From UBA10649 sp965278965 (lineage in GTDB: Bacteria > Actinomycetota > Actinomycetes > S36-B12), in NCBI GenBank assembly GCA_965278965.1, contig OZ257127.1, positions 310,001-374,000 of the forward strand: a stretch of DNA of 64,000 nt, read 5' to 3'. Positions 25,578-33,760 of the stretch are shown piece after piece. A model generated the notes under the pieces. It was given only the letters and a program-made list of their open reading frames with translations. It had not been told where the DNA came from and searched no databases. Numbering within the stretch: position 1 is the first letter of the stretch; each line of letters starts with the position of its first letter. A program made the translations under genes and the position numbers.

Positions 25578-25724
25578 TCACGCTTCGATCTCAGGTGGCT
25601 CATCGGACTCGGGGCGGGAGTCCTCACGCGCTTCTCTCCACATGTCCCGCAAGTTTTCCCAGCACAAATACGTCCCGACGACGGCAGCACCCGCCATGAG
25701 CGACCACAAGATGAACGCTTCCAT
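25578..25724 (-). CDS. small membrane protein in the insertion (48 residues)
   Basis: ATG 25724 with GGGGA seven bases upstream. One N-terminal membrane helix (MEAFILWSLMAGAAVVGTYL) leads into a charged, Glu/Asp/Pro-rich tail ending PPEIEA. It is followed nine bases later by the 54-residue gene, so the two form a mini-operon. No family recognised. Codon use again is less GC-biased than in neighbouring genes. Confidence 0.5.
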   Translation of the reverse strand: MEAFILWSLMAGAAVVGTYLCWENLRDMWREAREDSRPESDEPPEIEA

Positions 25725-25765
25725 GAGCGAGTCCCCGCCTTCCCCTCAGCCGAGGGTACTTACCA

Positions 25766-25868
25766 CGCGCGGGAGCGCCTACGGTTCCGCTGGGCATTGC
25801 TCGATCCTGGGCGCGGGCTGCCTCACGCCAGACCGAGCAGCACGGAGGCGCCCACCGCACCGCCCACG
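25766..25868. repeat. 103-bp direct repeat, copy B
   Basis: Carries the true 3' end of the EamA gene (stop 25823-25825) and a dead copy of the miaB promoter and first 11 codons. Three differences from copy A; one changes the -10 TAGGAT to CAGGAT. The dead start opens a 78-codon frame (25624-25860 on minus) that leaves miaB after PSGTVGAPAR. Confidence 0.9.
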
Positions 25869-26731
25869 CCGAGGACCTGCCAGCGCGACAGGCGCTCGTC
25901 GAGAACGAGACGGGCGAGGAGCACCGTCGACAGCGGGTACAGGCCCATCAGCACGGCGACGACGGCCAGCGCGCCGGCGTGCAGAGCCAGCATCAGAAGC
26001 ACGTTCCCGACGCCTATGAGCGCGCCGGCGACCGCTGCGAGCACGACCGGGGAGGGCCAGCGCCGGCCGTCGGACGCCGGCTCCCCCGTCACCGCGTGGT
26101 CGACGTCCAACGTCGCCGACCACCCGCGCAGCAGGGCGCTCGCCCGTGCCGCAAGCAGCACCACGACGAGCACGACGAGTCCGGTCATCACGTCCGTCGC
26201 GATCGGCAGGACGCCCGAGTCGTTTGGCGCCCCGTCGAGCGCGATGTTCGAGGCCCCCAGGGTTGCCCCGCCCAGCACAGCCAGCGCGAGCACGCGCAGA
26301 CCGGGACGCTCGTGGCGCTCGCCACCACTCACTCCGAGGAGCACCGCGGCGACGACGCCGACGAGGATGCCCAGCCAGCCGAGCGGCTCCGGTCGCTGCC
26401 CGCCCACCGTGATGTCGTACGCAACCGGAACGGCCGACTGCGCGACCGCGACGACCGGCGCGACGGTCGACATCGGTCCGACCGCCATGGCTGCGTAGAA
26501 CGCGACGAAGCCGACGACGGCGAACAGCCCTGCGACGACCCCGGCCCCGATCGCGCCCGTCGTCACCTGCATCGGCACGATGAGGCAGGCCACCACGAGC
26601 ACGGCCGCCGACAGCGCATACGACACCGTGGTCATCGGCAGCACGGGCATCCGGCGCGCCGCTACGCCACCGATGAAGTCGGAGACGCCGTAGAACACGC
26701 TGGAGGAGAACGCGAGCACGACGACGAGCAC
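25823..26731 (-). CDS. EamA/DMT-family transporter
   Basis: Inner-membrane protein of 302 residues with about ten hydrophobic segments in two EamA repeats (first from LVVVLAFSSSVFYGVSDFIG, second from about residue 160). Family members export small metabolites such as amino acids or nucleosides; the substrate is not predictable. GTG 26731 has TATGGT six bases upstream. The last 15 codons are within direct repeat B. It is divergent from the CGNR regulator, with start codons 51 bases apart and back-to-back -10 boxes, so that regulator may control it. Confidence 0.85.
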   Translation of the reverse strand: MLVVVLAFSSSVFYGVSDFIGGVAARRMPVLPMTTVSYALSAAVLVVACLIVPMQVTTGAIGAGVVAGLFAVVGFVAFYAAMAVGPMSTVAPVVAVAQSAVPVAYDITVGGQRPEPLGWLGILVGVVAAVLLGVSGGERHERPGLRVLALAVLGGATLGASNIALDGAPNDSGVLPIATDVMTGLVVLVVVLLAARASALLRGWSATLDVDHAVTGEPASDGRRWPSPVVLAAVAGALIGVGNVLLMLALHAGALAVVAVLMGLYPLSTVLLARLVLDERLSRWQVLGVGGAVGASVLLGLA

Positions 26732-26737
26732 GTAACC

Positions 26738-26743
26738 ACCATA
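26738..26743 (-). promoter_or_regulatory. -10 hexamer TATGGT, leaderless EamA start
   Basis: TATGGT six bases before GTG 26731. Confidence 0.55.
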
Positions 26744-26770
26744 GAGGTATGAACAGTTACGGGGTCGGCC

Positions 26771-26776
26771 TAGTAT
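26771..26776 (+). promoter_or_regulatory. -10 hexamer TAGTAT, leaderless CGNR start
   Basis: TAGTAT six bases before GTG 26783. Confidence 0.6.
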
Positions 26777-26782
26777 CGGCTC

Positions 26783-27256
26783 GTGACGGTCACGAGCGCG
26801 CCGGCCGACCTGGTGGTCGACTTCCTCAACACGCTCGACGTCGAGGCCGGCACCGACCTGCTCGACGACGAACGGGCCTTCGCCCGCTGGTGCCGCGCTC
26901 ACGGCACCCGTGCCGTCGACCCCGCCGCCGCACGAAGGCTGCGCGATCGGCTGCGATCAGGCGCCGCCGGCACACCACGGCGACTTGAGCCCGTGCGCGT
27001 GACCCTCACCCCAGCTCCCGGCGGCGGCCTCGTGCTCGCGCCCGTCGACGCCCTTGAGGCGGTGAGTGCCGCGGTTCTCGCCCTGACGGCGAGCGGCGAC
27101 CTCGACCGGATCAGGCTGTGCCCGGCCGATGACTGCCGCGAGGCGTTCTACGACCGCTCGCGAAACCGTTCGCGAGTGTGGTGTGACATGGCCGACTGCG
27201 GCAACGTCGCCAAGGTCCGAGCCCTGCGAGCCCGGCGCGGCGCCCGTCCGTCGTGA
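26783..27256 (+). CDS. CGNR zinc-finger regulator (ABATE domain)
   Basis: Protein of 157 residues. The N-terminal ABATE region (about 8-100, DLVVDFLNTLDVE) is followed by the CGNR zinc finger with CPADDC ... RVWCDMADCGNVAKV (about 114-146), the four Cys that bind zinc. Such proteins are thought to be stress-linked DNA-binding regulators. GTG 26783 is the start by the leaderless rule. It lies between the divergent EamA gene and the MFS gene downstream; control of one or both is inferred from position. Confidence 0.88.
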   Translation: MTVTSAPADLVVDFLNTLDVEAGTDLLDDERAFARWCRAHGTRAVDPAAARRLRDRLRSGAAGTPRRLEPVRVTLTPAPGGGLVLAPVDALEAVSAAVLALTASGDLDRIRLCPADDCREAFYDRSRNRSRVWCDMADCGNVAKVRALRARRGARPS

Positions 27257-27301
27257 CCGCGCCGCCCGCCAGGTCGTTTTGGCCCGAACGAACCTGGCCC
27301 G

Positions 27302-27307
27302 TAGGGT
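27302..27307 (+). promoter_or_regulatory. -10 hexamer TAGGGT, leaderless MFS start
   Basis: TAGGGT seven bases before GTG 27315. Confidence 0.55.
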
Positions 27308-27314
27308 TGGGCCA

Positions 27315-28529
27315 GTGCGTGCCTACCTCGAACTCCTCAAGATCCCGGGCGCACGGACCCTCCTGATCGCCTCGGCCTTCCCTCGGCTGGCGTACGCGAT
27401 GGTCAGCCTGGCGATCTTCTTCCTGGTCCAGCAGGCCAGCGGCAGCGTTGCCGTCGCCGGCCTCGCCGTCGGCGTCTCTTCAGGCATCGGCGCGATAACA
27501 GCGGGACCCCGCGGCCTCCTCGTCGACCGCCTGGGTCAGACCATTCCGCTGGCGATCCTCGTTCCGGCATACGGCCTGTCGACGGTCGCCCTCGCACTGT
27601 TCGCGCACAGCCCGGTCACCGCCGTCATCCTGGCGGGCGTCGTCGGCCTGTGCGCGCCGCCTATCAACATGAGCATCCGCCCGCTCTGGCTGCTGCTCGC
27701 CGGGCCGGAGCGCGTGCGCACGGCGTACAGCGTCGACTCGGCATTCACGAACTTCCTACAGCTCCTCGGGCCGGTCATCGCGACGTTCATCGCCCTCCAC
27801 GTCTCCCCGACCGCCGCGATCCTCGTCGTCGGCGCCAGCATGACGGTTGGCGGACTGCTCCTCGCCGGCCACCCGCACTCGCGGCGCTGGGTGCCAGAGG
27901 CCCGCGATCCGGACGCGGAACGGATCTGGCGCTCGCCGGCGATGCGCCTGCTCGCCCTCGAGGGCGTCGTCATGGGCCTGGCCGTCGGCCTCATCACAAT
28001 CGCGCTGCCGGCCCTCGCCACCACGACCGGACACGAGTCGATGACCGGCTGGCTCATGGCAGCGATGGGCGTCGGAGCGATCGTGGGCTCGGGCTGGGCG
28101 GGCGCACGCGCGCATGGAATCGCCCCGGTCGTCGGGTTGCGGACCTCGGTCCTGCTGTTCGCGGTGTTCTGCATCCCGGTCGCCGTGCTGCCGATCGGTC
28201 CGTGGATGATCGCCGCGATCGTGGTCGCCTGGGCCTGCTTCGGCCCGGCCCAGGTCTTCTACATGGAGACGATCGACATCGTCCGGCCGCGGGGCACCGC
28301 GGTCGCGGCGCTCGGCTCGCTGTGGATGATCGAGGGTGCGGCCGCCGCGGCGGGCAACGCCCTCGGCGGCATCATCGCGCAGGGTCCCGGTGCGCGGTGG
28401 GCGCTGGTCGTCGCGGCCGTCATCGTCTTCGCGTCGCCGGCGATTTTCACGATCGGCATCCGTACGGTCCTCAAACCGGCGGCACACGTGACGGGTCGAG
28501 CAGTCGAGCCCGAGCCCGCCGCCACGTAG
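27315..28529 (+). CDS. MFS transporter
   Basis: Membrane carrier of 404 residues with about 12 hydrophobic segments and a central cytoplasmic loop (HPHSRRWVPEARDPDAERIW, about 192-211). The loop after TM2 (GPRGLLVDRLGQ) matches the MFS_1 A-motif position in weakened form. GTG 27315 is chosen from the -10 spacing; the frame is open much further upstream through the CGNR gene. Drug or metabolite efflux is the usual role; nothing here fixes the substrate. Confidence 0.85.
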   Translation: MRAYLELLKIPGARTLLIASAFPRLAYAMVSLAIFFLVQQASGSVAVAGLAVGVSSGIGAITAGPRGLLVDRLGQTIPLAILVPAYGLSTVALALFAHSPVTAVILAGVVGLCAPPINMSIRPLWLLLAGPERVRTAYSVDSAFTNFLQLLGPVIATFIALHVSPTAAILVVGASMTVGGLLLAGHPHSRRWVPEARDPDAERIWRSPAMRLLALEGVVMGLAVGLITIALPALATTTGHESMTGWLMAAMGVGAIVGSGWAGARAHGIAPVVGLRTSVLLFAVFCIPVAVLPIGPWMIAAIVVAWACFGPAQVFYMETIDIVRPRGTAVAALGSLWMIEGAAAAAGNALGGIIAQGPGARWALVVAAVIVFASPAIFTIGIRTVLKPAAHVTGRAVEPEPAAT

Positions 28530-28541
28530 GTACGCCGCTCC

Positions 28542-28934
28542 TTACGGGCAGTCCGCCGACATGTCGATGACGTCTCCCCCGATGACGTCGGCGAGCGCCT
28601 CGACGCGGGCAGGAGTAGAGATCGCGAACACGTCACCGGAGCGGGCCACCGCCTCCTCGTCCCGGGTGTCCTGGCAGACCTCCTGCATCAGGTGGTCAGA
28701 GCTCTCGCTCGTCGTGAAGCCCAGGATCAAGAAGCTGGGGCAGCTGATCGCCCAGCCCCCGCTGACCCCGCCGCCGCCGTCCAGCTCGTCGACGTCCATG
28801 CCCGGACAGGCAAGGCCCTCGTCCGTGAGCCGCGTATGAACGCCCAGCGCCGTCACCGGTCCCCCGCCACCGCACCCGGTCACGAGCAATGCGGCACAGG
28901 TGACGGTGACGATGCCGACGGGCCAGCGCCTCAT
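28542..28934 (-). CDS. small lipoprotein of unknown function
   Basis: Protein of 130 residues from ATG 28934. Signal peptide MRRWPVGIVTVTCAALLVTG ends in lipobox VTGC (Cys21), then a Gly-rich linker and a small globular part with about four further cysteines (ACPGMD, SCPSF, EVCQD, ADCP) that could form disulfides outside the cell. No family recognised. Two bases after the GNAT stop, it is the last gene of the DHA2-GNAT-lipoprotein transcript. Confidence 0.7.
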   Translation of the reverse strand: MRRWPVGIVTVTCAALLVTGCGGGGPVTALGVHTRLTDEGLACPGMDVDELDGGGGVSGGWAISCPSFLILGFTTSESSDHLMQEVCQDTRDEEAVARSGDVFAISTPARVEALADVIGGDVIDMSADCP

Positions 28935-28936
28935 GA

Positions 28937-29512
28937 TCAGCTCGCCTCGCCGGACCCGGACCGCGATCGGTAGTCCGCAGTGGAGATCTCGAAGATGTCC
29001 TCCGGGCCGTCCTCGTCGTCGATCTGCTGGCCGCAGTACGCGAAGCCGAAGCCGGCGATGATCCGCTGCGAGGCGACGTTGTCCGGGCTGACGGTATAGC
29101 GCAGCGTGCGGACTCCGGGCTGGTCGATGACCCACGCCCACATGCCGCGCAGCATCTCGACGGCGAACCCCTGGCGGCGGTAGGCCTCCTCGACCCCGAG
29201 GCCGATCTCGATCATGCCGTCACCGTCGGGCAGGTCGTGGAACCCGGCACTGCCGACGATCACACCCTCCGACCGCAGCACGGCCACCCGCAGCAGATAG
29301 GGCGCCGCCAAGGGGTTCTCGGCGACCCGCGGCAGCCGGTACGGAAGCGGACCAGGGTTGTCCACGAGGTGTCCGGCCGGGTTCGAGAACCCCCGGTCCC
29401 CCCACAGACGCGGGTCGGCCCGGTTAGCGGCCAGCAGCGCGTAGTCCTGCGGCCGCACCGTGTGCAGGTCCAGCCGCGCGGTCCGGATCACGAGGTCCTG
29501 GTCGTCGGTCAC
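28937..29512 (-). CDS. GNAT-family N-acetyltransferase (RimJ/RimL-like)
   Basis: Protein of 191 residues. Acetyltransf_3-type layout: RTARLDLHTVRPQDYALLAA at the start, EIGLGVEEAYRRQGFAVEML with the acetyl-CoA pyrophosphate loop (R/Q-x-x-G-x-A), and VSPDNVASQRIIAGFGF, the Asn/Ser block typical of side-chain or ribosomal-protein acetyltransferases. Its start overlaps the DHA2 stop by four bases, so it may act on a compound the carrier exports; that is inference. Confidence 0.85.
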   Translation of the reverse strand: MTDDQDLVIRTARLDLHTVRPQDYALLAANRADPRLWGDRGFSNPAGHLVDNPGPLPYRLPRVAENPLAAPYLLRVAVLRSEGVIVGSAGFHDLPDGDGMIEIGLGVEEAYRRQGFAVEMLRGMWAWVIDQPGVRTLRYTVSPDNVASQRIIAGFGFAYCGQQIDDEDGPEDIFEISTADYRSRSGSGEAS

Positions 29513-31089
29513 GACGCCGGCCCTGACTGCTGCGCGAGCACGCGCTCGTAGTAGGCCTCCTCGTCGGCCTTCCGCGGGTACCGCAGCACCACGAGGAGGA
29601 GACCTCCGAGGGTCAGGACCAGGGCGACACCGATGGCCAGCGACTTGCCGTGGGCGAAGGCCTGGGCCGCGGCCGACACGATCGTGTCAGCGTGGGCCGG
29701 GTAGTCGTTGGCGACGGCAGCGGCGCCCTCGTAGGAGGAGACCAGCTGTGCCGAGGCCGCGGAGCTGACCTGGTCCGCCTCGCTCGTCGGCAGGCTGGCG
29801 AGGTCCCCGCGCATCTGCTGGGCGTAGGCGAAGGCGAGCAACGTCCCCATCAGCGCCTGCATGACGGCGCCGCCGAAGTCGCGGGTCAGGTCCAAGAAGG
29901 CAGATCCCATGCCGCCACGGTTCGGCGGGACGGACGACATCAGCGACCTCGACGCGGGCGTCGCCGCCAGCCCCACGCCGGTGCCGACCAGCGCGTAGGC
30001 CAGCAGCACCCAGCCGATGGCCGCGCCTGCGCGCCAGGCGACCAGCATCACGGCGAACGCGGCAGCCACGGACGACAGGCCGAGCATGAACGACACCCGC
30101 GAGCCCCGCGCCGCGATGAGGCGTCCGGCGAGCTGGCCGAACACGGCCGTGCAGACCGCGGACGGCACGACGACGGCAGCGGCGACCAGGGTGTCGTACT
30201 GCAGCACGTTCTGGGTGAACTGCTGGCCGATGAACATCGCGCCGATGAGCGAGCCGAAGGTGATTGCGCCGGCTACGAAAGCCACCCAAAACGTGCGCGC
30301 GCGGGCGAGCGGGATCGACATCAGCGGCCGCGGTGCCCGGGTCTGCCGCCAGCCGAACGCGCCGAGTGCTGCCAGCACGATCGCGAGCTCGACCAGCCAC
30401 CGGCCGTCGACTCCCCGATCGACCCGGGAGATCACGAGGACCAGGCCGCCGATCCCGATGACCGACAGCACGCCACCGAGGTGGTCGACGGGGAAGACCT
30501 CCTCCCCCGCGCGCCACGGCAGGACGGCCAGGCCGACGACGAGGGCGAGGACGTCCAGCGGAACGGTGATGAGGAAGACCGATCCCCACCAGAAGGACTC
30601 AAGCAGCCATCCGCCCAGCAGGGGCCCGAGCGCGGCGAACCCGCCACCCAGGCCCGACCACACCGCGATGGCCGTGACGCGCGCGCGGCCCCGGTACAGC
30701 GCCGAGATGAGCGACAGGGTCGTCGGGAACAGCAGCGCCGCGGCGAACCCGCCGCCGAACCGAGCGAGCGTCAGGACCTCCGGCGTCGGTGCCCACGCGG
30801 CGAGGGCGGCCATCGGGACGGTGAGGACCGCCCCGGCCACGAACAGGAGCTTGCGCCCGTAGCGGTCGCCGATCGAGCCCAGGTACAGCACGGTTGAGGC
30901 GAGTCCCAGGGCGAACGCGTTCGCAATCGACGTCAGCTGGTCCTGGCTGGCCCCGAGGTCCGCGCCGATGGTCGGCAGAGCGACGTTCGCGACGCTGAGG
31001 TTGATGTTGGCGACGATCGCGCCCGTGACCAGCGCGAGCAGCACGAACGTGCTGCGCGGCGGGCGGTCCCCCGTTGCGGTCTCGGCCAC
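29509..31089 (-). CDS. DHA2-family MFS drug transporter (14 TM)
   Basis: Proton-driven multidrug exporter of 526 residues in the EmrB/QacA group. About 14 hydrophobic segments; the A-motif GSIGDRYGRKLL follows TM2 and motif C lies in TM5 (WSGLGGGFAALGPLLGG). GTG 31089 has TAGCCT six bases upstream. It heads an operon with the GNAT and lipoprotein genes by overlapping or adjacent stops and starts. It is divergent from the MMPL gene. Confidence 0.9.
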   Translation of the reverse strand: MAETATGDRPPRSTFVLLALVTGAIVANINLSVANVALPTIGADLGASQDQLTSIANAFALGLASTVLYLGSIGDRYGRKLLFVAGAVLTVPMAALAAWAPTPEVLTLARFGGGFAAALLFPTTLSLISALYRGRARVTAIAVWSGLGGGFAALGPLLGGWLLESFWWGSVFLITVPLDVLALVVGLAVLPWRAGEEVFPVDHLGGVLSVIGIGGLVLVISRVDRGVDGRWLVELAIVLAALGAFGWRQTRAPRPLMSIPLARARTFWVAFVAGAITFGSLIGAMFIGQQFTQNVLQYDTLVAAAVVVPSAVCTAVFGQLAGRLIAARGSRVSFMLGLSSVAAAFAVMLVAWRAGAAIGWVLLAYALVGTGVGLAATPASRSLMSSVPPNRGGMGSAFLDLTRDFGGAVMQALMGTLLAFAYAQQMRGDLASLPTSEADQVSSAASAQLVSSYEGAAAVANDYPAHADTIVSAAAQAFAHGKSLAIGVALVLTLGGLLLVVLRYPRKADEEAYYERVLAQQSGPAS

Positions 31090-31095
31090 GGCCGG

Positions 31096-31101
31096 AGGCT
31101 A
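31096..31101 (-). promoter_or_regulatory. -10 hexamer TAGCCT, leaderless DHA2 start
   Basis: TAGCCT six bases before GTG 31089. Confidence 0.6.
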
Positions 31102-31153
31102 GCGGCTCACCGGCCCCGATCCGTCGATCGCGGCTACAGAGCGCCGTCGCTGG

Positions 31154-31159
31154 TATCTT
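31154..31159 (+). promoter_or_regulatory. -10 hexamer of the MMPL gene
   Basis: TATCTT, about 62 bases before the MMPL ATG; leaves a leader containing AAGGAG. Confidence 0.45.
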
Positions 31160-31221
31160 TCCGCTCGTCAACACGGCCGATCCGCGCCGTGCCGACCCGC
31201 TTTCGCCAAGGAGCTTCGCCG

Positions 31222-33672
31222 ATGACCCGGATCTCGCAGTGGGCCGTGCGCCACCCGATCTGGGGGCTTGTCTCCTGGCTGGGAATCATCGCGGTCCTCA
31301 TCCTCTTGTCGTTCCCCTTCCGCGGTGAGTTCAACGACGACTTCGGGCTGCCGGCGTCGGAGTCCACCACCGCCCAGGACCTGCTGAGCACGATGTCCGG
31401 GGGTGGCGCCGGAACGGGCAACGGCCTCGAGGGCCAGATCGTGTGGCGAGCCGACTCCGGCAAGGCGAACGAGGGCGCTGCCGCCGCAGCCGTCGGCACT
31501 GCGCTGACGGAGATCTCGAAGATCGACCGCGTCGCGTGCGTCATCTCCCCGCTGTCCGAGCCGATCGGAACGGCCTGCCCGCCCCAGCAGGCGCCCACCG
31601 GCGGCGGCGCCGACCAGGCTGCCGCACTGGCGAACCTGCCCGAGGACGCGCTTGGCCCCATGTCGCACTTCGGTCAGGCAGGCGTCAGCCCCGACGGCAC
31701 GGTCGCCTACGCCACCGTCCTGTTCAGCGGCGCGGACTCCAGCGACATCCCCACCGACCAGGTCGCGGACGCACTCGATCTCGTCAAGGGCCTCGATGAC
31801 CAGGGCGTGACGGCCGGCGCGAACGGGATCTTCACCTACATCCAGGGCGAGCAGTCCTCTGCCGAGTCGATCGGCATCCTGGTCGCGCTCGTGATCTTGC
31901 TGTTCGCCTTCGCCTCGATCCTCGGCGCCTTCCTGCCTATCTGGGTCGCCGCCATCTCCGTCGGCATCAGCACGGGGATCGTGGTCCCGCTGGTCGCGAA
32001 CTTCTTCACGGTCGCGTCGTTCGCCCCGTTCCTGTCCTCGATGATCGGACTGGGCGTCGGCATCGACTACTCGCTGTTCGTCATCAACCGCTACCGCGAC
32101 GCCCTCCTGCACGGCCGCGAGCCCCGTGAGGCCGCGCTGGAGGCGGTCCGCACGTCCGGACGGGCCGTCCAGTTCGCGGCGCTCACGGTCATCATCGCCC
32201 TGCTCGGCCTGTTCATCATGCGCATCTCCTTCTTCAACGGAGTCGCGCTGGCCGCGGCAGCCACGGTCGTGATGGTGGCGCTCGGCGCGTTGCTGCTCCT
32301 GCCGTCGCTGCTCGGGATCCTGGGCACCTGGGCCTTCGTCGGTCGGATGGCGTGGGTCACCAAGGGCGAGGCCATCCCACGGCAGAAGGCGCACGGCGTC
32401 CTGCACGGCATCAGCCGCGTCTTCCGCTGGATCGGCTGGGTCATCGTCTGGCCGGTCACGCTGATCGGCCTCGCCTGGCGCTACACCGTCCGCCGCGGCA
32501 AGCCGCCGGCCGCCGACAAGCCCAGCGCGTTCGCCCGGTACGGCGAATGGCTCCAGAAGCACCCGTGGCCGCTGGCCGTAGGCGCCCTCGCGGTCATGAT
32601 CCTGATCGCCGCACCCGTCCTCCAGCTGCGCCAGGGCTTCCCGGACGACTCCGGGGCGCCACAGGGCAGCGTCGCCCGCATCGCCTACGACCTGACGGCG
32701 GAGGGCTTCGGCCCGGGCGTCAACGGGCCGATGTACATCGCCGTGGAGCTGCCCGCCGACGGCGGACAGGCCGCGATGGACTCCCTCGCCGGCGCCCTCA
32801 ACGCCGACCCGGGGGTCGCCCTCGCGGCCGCCGCGCCGGTCACGCCCGGCGCGACGATCGGCGTCGTCCAGGTCTTCCCGACCACGGCGCCGCAGGATCA
32901 GGCCAGCACCGACCTGCTGTTCCACCTGCGCGACACGGTCATCCCCCAGGCCCTCGACGGCACCGGGGCAACGGCCTACGTCGGCGGCTTCCAAGCCGTG
33001 ACAGCGGACTTCACCAAGGTGCTCACGCAGGCCCTGCCATTGTTCCTGCTCATCGTCGTCGGCCTGGGCTTCATCGCCCTGCTGTTCTTGTTCCGGTCGG
33101 TGCTCGTGCCGCTCATGGGCGTGCTGTTCAGCCTGCTGTCGCTGGCGGCATCACTGGGCATCACGGTCGCCGTGTTCCAGTGGGGCTGGATGGCCGACCT
33201 GATCGGCCTGCAGAACACCGGTCCGATCTTCCCGTTCCTGCCGATCATGGTCTTCGCGATCTTGTTCGGGCTGTCGTGCGACTACCAGGTGTTCCTCGTC
33301 AGTCGCATGCACGAGGAATGGCTGCACGGCAAGGACAACCACCGGGCGATCCGCCGCGGCCTGGCCGGCTCCGGCCGCGTCGTGGCCATCGCGGCCCTGA
33401 TCATGACGAGCGTGTTCGCCGCGTTCGCCTTCGGCAGCGACTCGACGACGAAGCTGTTCGCCGTCGCGCTGTCGTCCGCCGTGCTCCTGGACGCCTTCGT
33501 CATCCGGCTCGTGCTCGTGCCGGCGCTGATGTCGGTCCTCGGGCCGCGCAACTGGTGGCTGCCAGGCTGGCTGGACAAGATCCTGCCGCACTTCAGTGTG
33601 GAGTCCGAGGAGGACCTCGAGGACGCGGAGTCGGAGATCAACGACATCGAGGAGCCGGTCGCGCGGGCGTAG
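31222..33672 (+). CDS. MMPL-family (RND) transporter
   Basis: Protein of 816 residues. ATG 31222 with AAGGAG seven bases upstream is preferred to the ATG 33 bases earlier. Build: one N-terminal TM (10-30), a periplasmic domain, TM block (about 210-370) with GLGVGIDYSLFVINRYRD, a second periplasmic domain, and a second TM block (about 605-790) with the matching FGLSCDYQVFLVSRMHEE. The Asp-Tyr pairs in these two motifs carry the proton relay. MMPL proteins export lipids or toxic hydrophobic compounds. The acidic C-terminal tail (EEDLEDAESEINDIEE) is notable. Not part of a mycolate gene cluster here. Confidence 0.92.
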   Translation: MTRISQWAVRHPIWGLVSWLGIIAVLILLSFPFRGEFNDDFGLPASESTTAQDLLSTMSGGGAGTGNGLEGQIVWRADSGKANEGAAAAAVGTALTEISKIDRVACVISPLSEPIGTACPPQQAPTGGGADQAAALANLPEDALGPMSHFGQAGVSPDGTVAYATVLFSGADSSDIPTDQVADALDLVKGLDDQGVTAGANGIFTYIQGEQSSAESIGILVALVILLFAFASILGAFLPIWVAAISVGISTGIVVPLVANFFTVASFAPFLSSMIGLGVGIDYSLFVINRYRDALLHGREPREAALEAVRTSGRAVQFAALTVIIALLGLFIMRISFFNGVALAAAATVVMVALGALLLLPSLLGILGTWAFVGRMAWVTKGEAIPRQKAHGVLHGISRVFRWIGWVIVWPVTLIGLAWRYTVRRGKPPAADKPSAFARYGEWLQKHPWPLAVGALAVMILIAAPVLQLRQGFPDDSGAPQGSVARIAYDLTAEGFGPGVNGPMYIAVELPADGGQAAMDSLAGALNADPGVALAAAAPVTPGATIGVVQVFPTTAPQDQASTDLLFHLRDTVIPQALDGTGATAYVGGFQAVTADFTKVLTQALPLFLLIVVGLGFIALLFLFRSVLVPLMGVLFSLLSLAASLGITVAVFQWGWMADLIGLQNTGPIFPFLPIMVFAILFGLSCDYQVFLVSRMHEEWLHGKDNHRAIRRGLAGSGRVVAIAALIMTSVFAAFAFGSDSTTKLFAVALSSAVLLDAFVIRLVLVPALMSVLGPRNWWLPGWLDKILPHFSVESEEDLEDAESEINDIEEPVARA

Positions 33673-33690
33673 GTCGCCGGCACGGACGAC

Positions 33691-33732
33691 GCAGGGTCAC
33701 GGGCGCAGGGTCACGGGCGCAGGGTCACGGGC
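33691..33732. repeat. three tandem copies of a 14-bp unit
   Basis: GCAGGGTCACGGGC three times without change, between the convergent MMPL and recX genes. Confidence 0.9.
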
Positions 33733-33741
33733 GCCACAGAG

Positions 33742-33760
33742 GCCGACGGGCAAGGTCGGC
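33742..33760 (-). terminator. short hairpin after recX
   Basis: GCCGAC and GTCGGC around a 7-base loop, directly beyond the recX stop. Weak stem; a possible terminator for recA-recX. Confidence 0.35.

Larger units (their letters stand above)
25220..25765. mobile_element. 546-base insertion between 103-bp direct repeats
   Basis: Unique DNA bounded exactly by the two repeat copies. Base composition is visibly less GC-rich than the flanks. It contains a truncated plus-strand reading frame and two short minus-strand genes. No transposase, integrase or inverted termini are present, so the mode of entry is unknown: an att-like or homologous-recombination insertion, later shrunk, would leave this structure. 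Confidence 0.6.

Noticed and set aside
25487..25690. 68-codon minus-strand frame in the insertion
   Set aside because: It overlaps the two small membrane genes out of frame, is Ser/Trp/Gly-rich without a membrane profile, and lacks a ribosome site.
25220..25765. Insertion sequence or transposon
   Set aside because: No transposase reading frame, no terminal inverted repeats, and a 103-bp duplication is far larger than any known IS target duplication.
31168..32994. 608-codon minus-strand open frame opposite the MMPL gene
   Set aside because: Low-complexity Asp/Arg/Gly composition typical of an antisense shadow; MMPL on the other strand has both transporter motifs.
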